DNA from: JABCYV01 sp963696025
GTDB taxonomy: Bacteria > Acidobacteriota > Terriglobia > Terriglobales > Acidobacteriaceae
Assembly: GCA_963696025.1 (NCBI GenBank)
Contig: CAVOII010000004.1
Coordinates: 186,001-250,000, forward strand
Length of the DNA stretch: 64,000 nucleotides
Reading direction: 5' to 3'
The notes under the pieces are model-generated. The model saw only the letters and a program-made list of their open reading frames with translations. It ran no database searches and had not been told where the DNA came from. The translations under genes and the position numbers were made by a program. Shown here one piece after another: positions 39,235 to 47,943 of this stretch (position 1 is the stretch's first letter; each line of letters starts with the position of its first letter).

Positions 39235-40704
39235 TCAGATCCCCGTCGTCTGGTATCTCAAGACGGCCAAGCTCAAGCGATAGTCATAGCCAGCCTGCAC
39301 GTCACTGATCTGGGCTTGAGTCTGCTGTAGCTGTGCTTGGCTTAGTTCGACAATTGAACCGAGTCCCAGGTTGTAGCGAGATTGGGCGAGGTTTAGCGCG
39401 AGATTGGCTTGTTGCAGCAACTGTTGTGTAACCGCAAGCCGCTGATATGCTGTATTCGCATTCAGCCAACTGCTGCGAACGTCCCGCGCAATCAGGTTGC
39501 GCAAATCCGACAGCCTTTCTTGCGTTGCTTGAGCTCTTAGCTGTGCTTCGTGAGCTCTTGCCGTGTACAGAAAACCGTTGAAGAGTGGGATCTCGACGTT
39601 TGCGCCAACCGCTCCATACGTGTTGTTCAGCGCGCTCGGACTCGGGGCTACGGCCACATTCCCCACTGGGGTATCTCCAACTGCGCCCAGCGCGCGAACA
39701 GTCGGAAAGAGCAAGTCGCGCTCTGCGGTTTGGAATTTTCGGGCAGCCTGGTACTGGAACTGGAGCGAAAGTATTTCCGGCCGCATGGAAAAAGCCTGCG
39801 AGATCAAGTCATCCACATTGCTCGGAGGCGGTGCAACCTCACCGGTTTCACCGATGAGCTGGAAATACTGTAGCGTGGGAAATCCCATCACCATGGAAAG
39901 CGTGGCCTGGCCGGCATTTTCGCTATTTTGCGCATCCAGCAACAGGAGCTTGGCTTGGGCCAAGTTGACGCTGGCGAAGCTGAAGTCGAGCTCGGATTTC
40001 AGCTTGCTCTTGAAAAGTGCTCCAACCTGATCGGTAACGGTCTGCCGCGCATTCACCGTCTGCTGCGCAACGGTCAACATTTCCTGTGCTTGCAGCGCAT
40101 TGTAAAAGGCCTGGTTCACGGCCAGCAGGATTTGCTCCTTGGTTGCGATCGCATTCTGATTTTCAGCTTTCGCTGTATAGTTCGCGCTGGAAATCAGATT
40201 CGTCGTGCGCCCAAAATCCGTAATCAGCTGAGTCACCATGACGCCAGCCGCAGCACGTTCGTAGATAATTGGATTGTTCAGGGCGCCCGCAGTAATGCGG
40301 CTGCCCGATTGTGCGTCGACGCCGGTTAGTTCGCCAGTAGCGGTGGGCCATAGGTTGGAACGCACTTCTCGCACCACTTGCTGGGAAGCTAGAGCGGTCA
40401 GCCGCGCCACCGAGATTTGCGGGTTGTTCTTTATCGCGATTGCTTCTGCCTGCTGCAACGTAAGAGGGGTGCCCGTTGCAGAGTTAACTTGCGGAGCAGA
40501 GGCGGACTGCTGGCTGGGAGGCATATTGCCAGGGTTCGGATTAGGAGCTGTCTGAGGCGTGGGAGCGGGTGGAAGACTCTGATCTGTCTGTGCATGGATT
40601 GATGTCAGCCCAAAGCCAAACAGAGTTGATCCCAGGAGCGTCAACGCAATGCCGTACTTGTGTCTTCGTCCCATACCGTCCACAGTGGAAAATCGTTCCG
40701 TCAT
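39235..40704 (-). CDS. TolC-family outer-membrane efflux protein
   Basis: A 489-residue OEP started at the ATG at 40704, which overlaps the RND permease stop as ATGA; the frame is open upstream inside the permease gene but without coding character. After a signal peptide (LTLLGSTLFGFGLTSIHA) and a Pro/Gln-rich linker, it has the two structural repeats of TolC: TLQQAEAIAIKNNPQISVAR...INDxG-equivalent VTQLITDFGRTTNLI, and later LRNLIARDVRSSWLNANTAY...NLAQSRYNLGLGSIVELSQA. It forms the trimeric exit duct for the RND pump encoded just upstream. Confidence 0.92.
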   Translation of the reverse strand: MTERFSTVDGMGRRHKYGIALTLLGSTLFGFGLTSIHAQTDQSLPPAPTPQTAPNPNPGNMPPSQQSASAPQVNSATGTPLTLQQAEAIAIKNNPQISVARLTALASQQVVREVRSNLWPTATGELTGVDAQSGSRITAGALNNPIIYERAAAGVMVTQLITDFGRTTNLISSANYTAKAENQNAIATKEQILLAVNQAFYNALQAQEMLTVAQQTVNARQTVTDQVGALFKSKLKSELDFSFASVNLAQAKLLLLDAQNSENAGQATLSMVMGFPTLQYFQLIGETGEVAPPPSNVDDLISQAFSMRPEILSLQFQYQAARKFQTAERDLLFPTVRALGAVGDTPVGNVAVAPSPSALNNTYGAVGANVEIPLFNGFLYTARAHEAQLRAQATQERLSDLRNLIARDVRSSWLNANTAYQRLAVTQQLLQQANLALNLAQSRYNLGLGSIVELSQAQLQQTQAQISDVQAGYDYRLSLAVLRYQTTGI

Positions 40705-43700
40705 TCCGCTGGCTCCGTGGATAGAGCGGCGGCCGAACCATGATCCTTGCGCCTGCCATAGACCAGGAGGTATGCGGCGGGAACGATAAAAATGGTCAAA
40801 AGGACCGACGAAGTGAGTCCTCCAATGATGGCGCGGGCCATGGGCGCGTATTGTTCGGCGCCGGTTCCCAGTCTTAGTGCCATCGGAATCATGCCAATTA
40901 TGGTGGCGAGGGAAGTCATTAAAATTGGCCGCAGGCGCACGCGGCACGCGGTAATGGCCGCATCCGCTGGCGACAGTCCCTGCCGCTCCAGGTTGTGAGC
41001 AAAATCAACAATCAGAATGCTGTTGGAGTCTGCGATGCCGACGAGCATAAGTACTCCCATCAGCGACATAACGTTCAGCGTGCTGTGGGTGAGCGGCAGT
41101 ATTATCAGCACGCCGACAAATCCCATGGGAATTGCCAGCATGATCAGGAAAGGATCAATGAAAGACTTGAATTGAGCCGTCAGAATCAAAAATAACAGGA
41201 GAAAAGAAATCAGAAACCCGAGGGCAAAGCTCTTGAACGAGGCTTCCATGCCCTGCACCATGCCGCGCAGATTCACGCGCACGTTCGCAGGAATGTTTGT
41301 CTTGGCAAGAATATCTCGGATCGAGTCGGTAACGCGTCCCAGATCTTCTCCATCAGGAGTGATGTAGACGTCGACTTCTCGCTGGATCTGGTAGTGATCG
41401 ACTTCGGTGGGTGTCTGGATCTGCTCCACGTTCACAACATTGTTGAGAACTGTGACGGGTCTGCCCTCTCCGGTGCACGCCCAAGCGGGCGGAGAGCTTC
41501 CGCCATGCTGTTGCCCTGCCGGCCCACAGTTCATCGCCGCTCCATTGCCTGGATCTCGCAAGGGAATTTGGCCCAGGTCGGCCATGTTGTGAATCGCGGC
41601 CTGGCCCTTCTCGAAGAACTGCACCGTCAGGTAATAGTCATTGCCGCTCTTGCGATCGACCCAGTAATTGGGAGCGATCATGTAGTTGGAATTGAGCGAG
41701 GTGATGACATTATCGACCACATCCTTCTGCGACAGTCCCAACTCCCCCGCGTGCACCCGGTCGACATTCAGCCGAAGCGCCGGGTAGTTCATATCTTGCG
41801 GAATATAAATCTGACCGACTCCTCGCACCTGGCGAAATTGCGTCGCCAGGTTCTGCGCAATGCCATAAATCTGGTCCAGATCCGGGCTGCTCACCTGCAC
41901 GTCAATCGGCGCGAGCATGCCGCTGTTCAAGATGGCATCGACCATGGAGCCACTGGAAAAGAATGTGCGAATGTCGGGAAACTGGCTCGCCATTTGTTTC
42001 TGAACGCGGTCCATATACTCAAAGCTGCTGAGCCGATGCGGTTCATTTAGCTGCACCTGAACGGTCGCGGTATAGGGTCCAGCATTGGTCGTATACAGGG
42101 CAGAGAAATCCGGGACCACACCGATATTGGACACAATCAGCCTGAGATCTTTCGCCTCCACTGTGTGCCGGATCAAGTCCTCTACTTTCGCGACATATTG
42201 ATTGGTGACTTCAATGCGAGTTCCGGTTGGGACTTTCAAGTTGATGGTGAACTGGCCGGCATCAGTCTTAGGGAAGAACGCCAAACCCAACAATGGATAG
42301 ATTGCCAGGCTTGCCAGGAACACGCCGCTCAAAACCGCCACCGTAAGACCGGGGCGCTTGAGCGCCCGCCTGACCCAATGCTCGTAAAAATCCAGAAGCT
42401 TGTTGAACATGCGATTGAAGCGGGCGTTGAATTTGTCCATCCATGATTGACTGGCGGGTGTTGTCGGCTCAATCTCATACTCGCTATGCTCCGGGCCAGC
42501 CGTGTGTGGCACCGCCTTCAAGAATCGCGAGCAGAACAGCGGAATGACCGTCATCGCGACCACAAAAGAAGCCAGCAGCGATAGACAAAAAGCAAGAGCC
42601 AGCGCGGAGAAAAGAAATTTGGCGACTCCGTAGAGGAAGACGACGGGGAAGAAATCGACTACATCCACCAGCGTTGCCGCCAGAACTGCCAGACTCACTT
42701 CCGTGCCGCCGACTTCGGCCGCAACCATTGGGGCGGCTCCCATCTCCAGATGGCGGTAAATGTTCTCCAGGGAGATCACCGAGTTGTCAATCACGCGGGA
42801 GAAGGCCAGTGCCATCCCGCCCAGGATCATGGTATTTATCGTGCCGCCCAAGAGCGCCAGGGCGACAAACGCTGCCAGGGCAGACAGCGGAATAGAAAGC
42901 AGCACCGCCGATGTCGCGCGAAAGCTGCCCAAGAAAATCAGGATCATCAGGGTAGTAAGAATCAGTCCAAGAAACCCTTCGTGCAGAACCGTCTGAATCG
43001 CTTCCTTCACATACACCGACTGGTCAAACACAACCCCGGTGGCCATCTGCTTAGGAATGTCGTAAAGATGCTTAATGAGTTGGCGAACCCCATCCACCAC
43101 CGCGATCGTGTTGGTATCGCCGCCCTGCTTCATGATGGGAATATAGGCAGATTTCTGGCCATCGATGCGCACGATATTGGTTTGAATTCCATGCGAATCT
43201 TCCGCTTTTCCTACATCGTTCACAGTCACCCAGGAATGTCCGTTGACCTTAAGCGGTAGCTGGCCCAACTGGTCCATGCTGTCGACCAGGCTGTTCGAAT
43301 AAACGTAGTAATCGAATGGCCCCATCTTCACGTCGCCGGCGGGCAGGATGAGGTTCGAGTTATTCACGGCACCTACCACGTCCATCACGCTGAGCTGGCG
43401 GGACGACAATTTATATGGATCGACGTAGACCATGATCTGGCGGTAAGTTCCACCGAACACTCCCGGAATCTCGGCACCGGGCACGACCGCTATCTGGTTG
43501 CGGATCTGGAACTGCGCGTAGTCGTGCAGTTGCGTTTCGTTGAGGCCCTCGCCCTTCACCGTAACTAGCGCCACGGGCAGGCTGGACGCGTCGAACTTGA
43601 GCACTACCGGCGGCAGAGTTCCGGGCGGCAGACGCTTCAAATCTGCGAGCGCTAGATTTGATAATTGAGTGACATCGGCATCCGGGCTGGTTCCCGGCTG

Positions 43701-43979
43701 AAAGTAAACCTTGATGATGCTCACGCCTAGCATCGATCGCGATTCCATATGATCGACGCCGGCGGCGAGCGTAAAAAAACGCTCCAACGGGTCGGTGATG
43801 TCGGTTTCGATGTCTTGCGGTGGCATGCCTGAGTAAAAGGTAGCCACCACAACCTCCGGCAGATTGATCGGCGGAAACAAATCTACCGGCATGCGCGCCA
43901 AGCTGGTTACGCCAATCACCAGGAGCACCAGGCATATGACGATGATGAAGTACGGATTACGGATTGAGAACGCAGGCAT
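40701..43979 (-). CDS. RND-family efflux permease
   Basis: A 1092-residue inner-membrane pump with 12 helices in the 1+5+1+5 layout. It begins FSIRNPYFIIVICLVLLVIG and contains PLERFFTLAAGVDHMESRS, LILTTLMILIFLGSFRATSA and, in helix 4, SRVIDNSVISLENIYRHLEM. The usual Asp-Asp proton pair is D398-N399 here. Helix 10 reads GIADSNSILIVDFAHN, with Ser where the relay Lys is found in AcrB. A Gly/Pro/Ser-rich insertion with two cysteines (about 812-842) interrupts the second periplasmic loop. It is read with an adaptor gene upstream and a TolC gene downstream, so it forms a tripartite exporter; the substrate is unknown. Confidence 0.93.
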   Translation of the reverse strand: MPAFSIRNPYFIIVICLVLLVIGVTSLARMPVDLFPPINLPEVVVATFYSGMPPQDIETDITDPLERFFTLAAGVDHMESRSMLGVSIIKVYFQPGTSPDADVTQLSNLALADLKRLPPGTLPPVVLKFDASSLPVALVTVKGEGLNETQLHDYAQFQIRNQIAVVPGAEIPGVFGGTYRQIMVYVDPYKLSSRQLSVMDVVGAVNNSNLILPAGDVKMGPFDYYVYSNSLVDSMDQLGQLPLKVNGHSWVTVNDVGKAEDSHGIQTNIVRIDGQKSAYIPIMKQGGDTNTIAVVDGVRQLIKHLYDIPKQMATGVVFDQSVYVKEAIQTVLHEGFLGLILTTLMILIFLGSFRATSAVLLSIPLSALAAFVALALLGGTINTMILGGMALAFSRVIDNSVISLENIYRHLEMGAAPMVAAEVGGTEVSLAVLAATLVDVVDFFPVVFLYGVAKFLFSALALAFCLSLLASFVVAMTVIPLFCSRFLKAVPHTAGPEHSEYEIEPTTPASQSWMDKFNARFNRMFNKLLDFYEHWVRRALKRPGLTVAVLSGVFLASLAIYPLLGLAFFPKTDAGQFTINLKVPTGTRIEVTNQYVAKVEDLIRHTVEAKDLRLIVSNIGVVPDFSALYTTNAGPYTATVQVQLNEPHRLSSFEYMDRVQKQMASQFPDIRTFFSSGSMVDAILNSGMLAPIDVQVSSPDLDQIYGIAQNLATQFRQVRGVGQIYIPQDMNYPALRLNVDRVHAGELGLSQKDVVDNVITSLNSNYMIAPNYWVDRKSGNDYYLTVQFFEKGQAAIHNMADLGQIPLRDPGNGAAMNCGPAGQQHGGSSPPAWACTGEGRPVTVLNNVVNVEQIQTPTEVDHYQIQREVDVYITPDGEDLGRVTDSIRDILAKTNIPANVRVNLRGMVQGMEASFKSFALGFLISFLLLFLILTAQFKSFIDPFLIMLAIPMGFVGVLIILPLTHSTLNVMSLMGVLMLVGIADSNSILIVDFAHNLERQGLSPADAAITACRVRLRPILMTSLATIIGMIPMALRLGTGAEQYAPMARAIIGGLTSSVLLTIFIVPAAYLLVYGRRKDHGSAAALSTEPAE

Positions 43980-44040
43980 AAACTTTATCCAACGACTCCG
44001 ATCCCGATTTCGTCAGGAATTCCGTCGCCTAATTTCTTGC

Positions 44041-45327
44041 TCACTGTGTCCCCGCCTCCTTGTATTCCAGCACAAGCGCCACCTGGGGACGGACCTTTTG
44101 ACCGGGTTTCAGGCCGCTACGATCGCTGACCACAACCTGCTCCCCTTCGTTCAATCCTGAAATGATCTCGGCATCGCTGCTCGTCTGCAATCCAACCTGC
44201 ACTGCCCGGTCCTCCAGTACCCCGTCACGATTCGCCACAAAGACAGTTGTTTTATCGCCTTGATGATTCAAAGCCTGAATTGGTACCGTCGGAACATTCT
44301 CTTTTTGATCGGTCTCAAGCTCAGCATCGGCGTACAGACCGGGCAGCAAAACCCGCTGAGGATTGGGAACATCGACCTCAGTGTGCATGGTGCGGGTATC
44401 AGCCGTCACATCCACGGAGAAGCGCGCGACTTTGCCAGGAAAAGTCCGATTCAGAGACGGCACGCGGACGTCGACATGATCGCCGACATGAATGTATCGG
44501 ACGTAAGATTCTGGAACCGGAATCACAAGACGGAACAAGGCGTCTTGCGACAGTCTGACGATAGGCATCGCCTGGGTACTCGAATTGGTGCCAGCCTGCA
44601 CCAGGGTGCCCAGGTTTGCATAGCGCTGGGTGACCACTCCCGAAAACGGCGCCGTGATTTTGGCGTAATCGAATAGTGTCTGATCGTGAGCCAGTTTCGC
44701 TCGGGCTACGGAAAGCTGGCTCTGCGTTGCTTGCAGAGCTGCCTGCCCTGCGTCCACCTGCGAGGCCGCGGCCAGATCCTTGCCTTGAGCATCGTCGACT
44801 TCCTGCTGTGCCACGATGCCCGGCTGGTTCTCGAAGACGCTGTTCAAACGCGTATATTGGAGATGAAGCGCCTTGTACTGCGCGGCATAACGCTTCAGTT
44901 CGTTGTCCGCGCGGCTCACCTGGTTCATCGCATTCTTGATCTCTGCTTGATCCTCCTGCAACTGTGCCTCTAGCTCCGGAATCTCCAGGGTGGCCATGAC
45001 TTGGCCTTGCTTTACGTGCGTCCCATAGTCGACGTTTAATTTCTGAACGTAACCGGACTCCTTCGCATAAACATCGATCTCCTCAAAGGGCACAAGTTCC
45101 GAAGATAACGTGATCTGCCGGCTAAGGGTTTTCTTGACTACTGGGGTGACACCGACTGCGACTACCTGTTGCGCATCCGCCTCAACCCTTGCACTTCGCC
45201 CACCGGAGCAGGAGGACAGTCCGATCGCGAGCATGGCGGCCGCACCAAGTCTGATGTAGAAAATGAAAGCGCGGAAATTCGCCGGTGAGTGCATTCTATT
45301 TCGAGGGTTCCAATGCTTATTCATCAA
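44041..45327 (-). CDS. RND periplasmic adaptor lipoprotein (HlyD/MFP family)
   Basis: A 428-residue membrane-fusion protein. The signal ends in a lipobox-like LSSC with Cys40, so it is probably a lipoprotein. It has the lipoyl halves (ESGYVQKLNVDYGTHVKQGQ and YAKITAPFSGVVTQRYANLG), an alpha-helical hairpin of about 100 residues between them (KNAMNQVSRADNELKRYAAQ...), and the beta-barrel and membrane-proximal domains (VGDHVDVRVPSLNRTFPGKV, GLYADAELETDQKENVPTVP). It bridges the RND permease and the outer-membrane duct. It is the first gene of the efflux operon, 61 bases before the permease. Confidence 0.93.
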   Translation of the reverse strand: MMNKHWNPRNRMHSPANFRAFIFYIRLGAAAMLAIGLSSCSGGRSARVEADAQQVVAVGVTPVVKKTLSRQITLSSELVPFEEIDVYAKESGYVQKLNVDYGTHVKQGQVMATLEIPELEAQLQEDQAEIKNAMNQVSRADNELKRYAAQYKALHLQYTRLNSVFENQPGIVAQQEVDDAQGKDLAAASQVDAGQAALQATQSQLSVARAKLAHDQTLFDYAKITAPFSGVVTQRYANLGTLVQAGTNSSTQAMPIVRLSQDALFRLVIPVPESYVRYIHVGDHVDVRVPSLNRTFPGKVARFSVDVTADTRTMHTEVDVPNPQRVLLPGLYADAELETDQKENVPTVPIQALNHQGDKTTVFVANRDGVLEDRAVQVGLQTSSDAEIISGLNEGEQVVVSDRSGLKPGQKVRPQVALVLEYKEAGTQ

Positions 45328-45358
45328 GTTGCTTATTCATCACTTTCCAGCTGCCCAC

Positions 45359-46057
45359 TTAGGTTAGTGCTTTCATCAACTGGCGTAATTTCTCGACAGA
45401 GAATTCCTTTGAATTGCAGAAGTCGATGACCTTCTGCTCTGCTGTTTGCAATCGCGCCGCGGTCGCGGGAATTTGGCTGACAATTTGTTTCGGGACAGTT
45501 AACAAGCCATGGTGATCGCCGTGCAGCAGATCGCCCGGACGCACTTCCAAACCACCGACCTTCACAACAGATCCAAAGTCGAAGATGTGTGCGTAGGCAT
45601 GGGATACGGCGACGCTTCCGGCGAATAGCTGCAGTCCCAAGTCGCGCACGCGCGGCAAGTCCCGAACCGCTCCGTCGGTCACGTAACCCACGCATCCGAG
45701 GGCCTTCAAAATCGCAGCATGGACGTCGCCCAAGAAAGCTCCACGGCCCGGCGGCTTGTCGAGATCTTCTAACACCACAATTCGCGGAGGAGGTATCTCA
45801 AGAATACTGTTCCACCAATCAGTGCGATCGCGATAAAAGCGTCCCGCGATGGGGGGCTCACCGCTGCGAAGGCGGGCCGTGGCTGCATACCCAACCATGG
45901 AGGGGAAATCTTGAAACATGCAGCGAATGCGGGAGTCGGCGAACCCGGTATTCCGAAGCCTCACCTCAAAGGTTTCGATGGCATTCGAAACCGTGCAGGT
46001 ATCGAGACGCCGCAGGGGGTCGAGCTCCTCGGCGTGTATGACAGAATCAAAAACCAT
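45359..46057 (-). CDS. RraA-family protein (aldolase/demethylmenaquinone methyltransferase-like fold)
   Basis: A 232-residue protein started at the ATG at 46057; the frame is open to 46150. The RraA signature is present: TCTVSNAIETFEVR at the start, PPGRGAFLGDVHAAILKALG, CVGYVTDGAVRDLPRVRDLG (the D-x-x-x-R-D metal/active-site block) and VRPGDLLHGDHHGLLTVPK. Family members are either regulators of RNase E or HMG/oxaloacetate aldolases. This longer form, with extra N-terminal residues, fits the aldolase-like metabolic branch better, but the substrate is open. It lies just upstream of the efflux operon and may be its first gene. Confidence 0.8.
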   Translation of the reverse strand: MVFDSVIHAEELDPLRRLDTCTVSNAIETFEVRLRNTGFADSRIRCMFQDFPSMVGYAATARLRSGEPPIAGRFYRDRTDWWNSILEIPPPRIVVLEDLDKPPGRGAFLGDVHAAILKALGCVGYVTDGAVRDLPRVRDLGLQLFAGSVAVSHAYAHIFDFGSVVKVGGLEVRPGDLLHGDHHGLLTVPKQIVSQIPATAARLQTAEQKVIDFCNSKEFSVEKLRQLMKALT

Positions 46058-46162
46058 ACAAATCTTCGCGAGCTTCTCAGTCGACCGGGTAACCCGGCAG
46101 TCGGCGGCCAAATCGGGTTCGATACAGCCTGGGCCTAAGCATCCCGGCACTAGCCCATCTGG

Positions 46163-46180
46163 ACCTGATCTAAATCAGGT
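46163..46180. promoter_or_regulatory. Palindrome ACCTGAT-CTAA-ATCAGGT
   Basis: A perfect inverted repeat with seven-base arms and a four-base centre, 106 bases upstream of the RraA-like gene start and 31 bases after the stop of the small protein gene. It has no T-run, so it reads more like an operator than a terminator. Confidence 0.4.
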
Positions 46181-46210
46181 TGACCAGGAAATAATAGAAA
46201 GACTAAAAGA

Positions 46211-46552
46211 CTAAAGGAAGAATCCAGACGATGGAGGGGGCCTATTGTATAAGCTTTCGTCGAAATGATGATTCGGGAGCGGAAGTCCCGTTTGGCTGGG
46301 CGGCAGACAGATCGCCGCAGGCGGTAGACTATGAAAACTGGCAACTGGCGCTACCCATTGGGCCGCATCCCGGTCAAGATGCTGTCGTTTGAGGTCCTGG
46401 GATCGGCGCTCCACAGACTTCACTGCGTGAGCCTGGGAGAGGTCGACAATGTAGCGGGTTGCCAGACTGGCCGTCAACGCGCCAATGGCAACCACAATCC
46501 ACAGGCTCCGCCAGACACGAGCGCCAGTCCAACGATGTCTCAGCAAAGGCAT
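46211..46552 (-). CDS. Small single-pass protein of the KRQHL/LYNRPPP orphan family, second copy
   Basis: A 113-residue protein with a basic N-terminus (LRHRWTGARVWR), one hydrophobic helix (SLWIVVAIGALTASLATRYI), then DLKRQHLDRDAAQWVAP and the ending ESLYNRPPPSSGFF. These motifs match, in order, the protein encoded at 36892-37224, 9 kb away, while the linkers differ. AGAAGG sits immediately before the ATG, an unusually short spacing, so a slightly later start is possible. Function unknown. Confidence 0.65.
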   Translation of the reverse strand: MPLLRHRWTGARVWRSLWIVVAIGALTASLATRYIVDLSQAHAVKSVERRSQDLKRQHLDRDAAQWVAPVASFHSLPPAAICLPPSQTGLPLPNHHFDESLYNRPPPSSGFFL

Positions 46553-46579
46553 CCTTCTGAACGATTTCCGCTACACGGG

Positions 46580-46607
46580 ATTATACGATAGGAGCCGCAA
46601 AGGCCAA
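46580..46607 (-). promoter_or_regulatory. Promoter of the second orphan-family gene
   Basis: On the minus strand, TTGGCC (46607-46602), a 16-base spacer and TATAAT (46585-46580) precede the start codon at 46552 by 27 bases. Confidence 0.5.
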
Positions 46608-46755
46608 AACGTCGGCCGAATGATAACGTTCCCACTCACTTGGATAGTGCGATCCCGGCGTTGGTTGTCCTACTGAGTGCGACAGGATATCCGTGCTAAC
46701 TAACCAGCAACATTCCGAATGGCGATGGCATCCTAAATTACGGGGAGTGTGCGAA

Positions 46756-47139
46756 ATGGCGAAAACGACAATCTTGCTGACAGTATTGTGTGTGAGCCTC
46801 GCGGCTATGTCGCAGACGACGGATTCGAATCAATCGGAGGGCGCGGACCAGCATCATTCGAAAACGAACAAGAACGAAATCACCGCCAGAGGCTGTGTCA
46901 CAAAACAGAACAGCGACTACATCTTGACTCAGGCGGAACAGGGCAACAGCTACGAATTGCAGGGTAGCGGGAAATTAAGGTTAAAGCGATATTTAGGACA
47001 AGAGGTCGAGGTTAGCGGAGTCTCGTCGCCGTCGATGAGTACGAGTTCTGATTTTCTGGCCAGAACCGGTTCGCCCAGCCCGGTAACCATCACGGTGACA
47101 TCAGTTAAGACCATCGCCAAACAGTGCTCGGGGAGATGA
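46756..47139 (+). CDS. Small secreted OB-like protein (DUF5818-like)
   Basis: A 127-residue protein started at the ATG at 46756 with a signal peptide (AKTTILLTVLCVSLAAMSQT). After a polar linker it has ITARGCVTKQNSDYILTQAE, SYELQGSGKLRLKRYLGQEV and EVSGVSSPS, the small beta-barrel pattern (Gly-Cys, then strand, then LGxxVxVxG) seen in acidobacterial secreted proteins that I think are catalogued as DUF5818. Two cysteines may pair. Function unknown. It converges with the next gene. Confidence 0.6.
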   Translation: MAKTTILLTVLCVSLAAMSQTTDSNQSEGADQHHSKTNKNEITARGCVTKQNSDYILTQAEQGNSYELQGSGKLRLKRYLGQEVEVSGVSSPSMSTSSDFLARTGSPSPVTITVTSVKTIAKQCSGR

Positions 47140-47177
47140 TCCCTGCGCAATCGGGGAACCAGGACTGGGGAATGGCT

Positions 47178-47810
47178 TTAATCGCAATCCGGCGGCATCG
47201 ACATGATTTCTGCATTGGAGTCGCATGGCGGTTTCTTCTTGGCTGGCTCCAACAGTGACGGACGGTTGTAGCGAAGGATCCACAATCCTTCGTTGTTGGT
47301 CAGGTAGACAAGGCCGTGGTTGCCGTCAGGAAGAACGCTGGTAACGCCATTGAATTCCTGGATGGTTTTTGGGTTGCGGGGGTCACTTAGATCCAGAACC
47401 CGCACGGTTTCCGTAGGATGGCTGTTGCTGGTCAGCGTGGTAGGTTTCTTCTCCGGCATCTCGGCAATAGCGACATCTGGGCTGACCAGTTCTAAATTGC
47501 CGGCTGTGGCGCGATTTGACTCCGCCGTTCGCTTCAGCAGGTTCGGTTTCTCCGGTTTGCTGACGTCTACCACCATGAAGCCCTGTTTTGACGCCTGCTG
47601 CACGTAAAGGTATTGCTTGCCTTCTTCCTTTTGCAACAACATCTGATTGCCGGTGGCCTGCGGTAGCGGCAGGTGCGCGATCACGGTAGCGGGCACGTCC
47701 GTGGGTTTCCTGGGAGCTTCCTCTTTGGTAGACGCCAGCGCAATACTAACAGCAAAAAACAGCAAAACCATGATTCGACAGGTTGCAACCGATCTTTGAA
47801 TGGCCTTCAT
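47178..47810 (-). CDS. Secreted LVIVD-type repeat protein
   Basis: A 210-residue protein started at the ATG at 47810 with AGAAGGG upstream and a signal peptide (VLLFFAVSIALA). It has repeats of the form FMVVDVSKPEKPNLLKR and VRVLDLSDPRNPKTIQEF, ending with HGLVYLTNNEGLWILRYNRP. These are LVIVD-like beta-propeller blades, but too few for a full propeller, so the protein is either short-form or oligomeric. A Cys-containing tail (KKPPCDSNAEIMSMPPDCD) follows. Role unknown; probably periplasmic. Confidence 0.65.
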   Translation of the reverse strand: MKAIQRSVATCRIMVLLFFAVSIALASTKEEAPRKPTDVPATVIAHLPLPQATGNQMLLQKEEGKQYLYVQQASKQGFMVVDVSKPEKPNLLKRTAESNRATAGNLELVSPDVAIAEMPEKKPTTLTSNSHPTETVRVLDLSDPRNPKTIQEFNGVTSVLPDGNHGLVYLTNNEGLWILRYNRPSLLEPAKKKPPCDSNAEIMSMPPDCD

Positions 47811-47943
47811 AATGCACCCTTCTGCCAACCGCGAGCATTCAGAACCAGAGCTATATATTACACACGCATCTCACTCCCGGCCGAAGTCTTTGCAAATTGC
47901 GAGGGCCCGGTATTCCAATGGGGTTCCGACTAGCGCCTCGCCC

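Noticed and set aside
41407..41592. Small plus-strand frame over the RND Cys-containing insertion
   Set aside because: It is antisense to the permease and has no ribosome site; the insertion reads through in frame in the permease.
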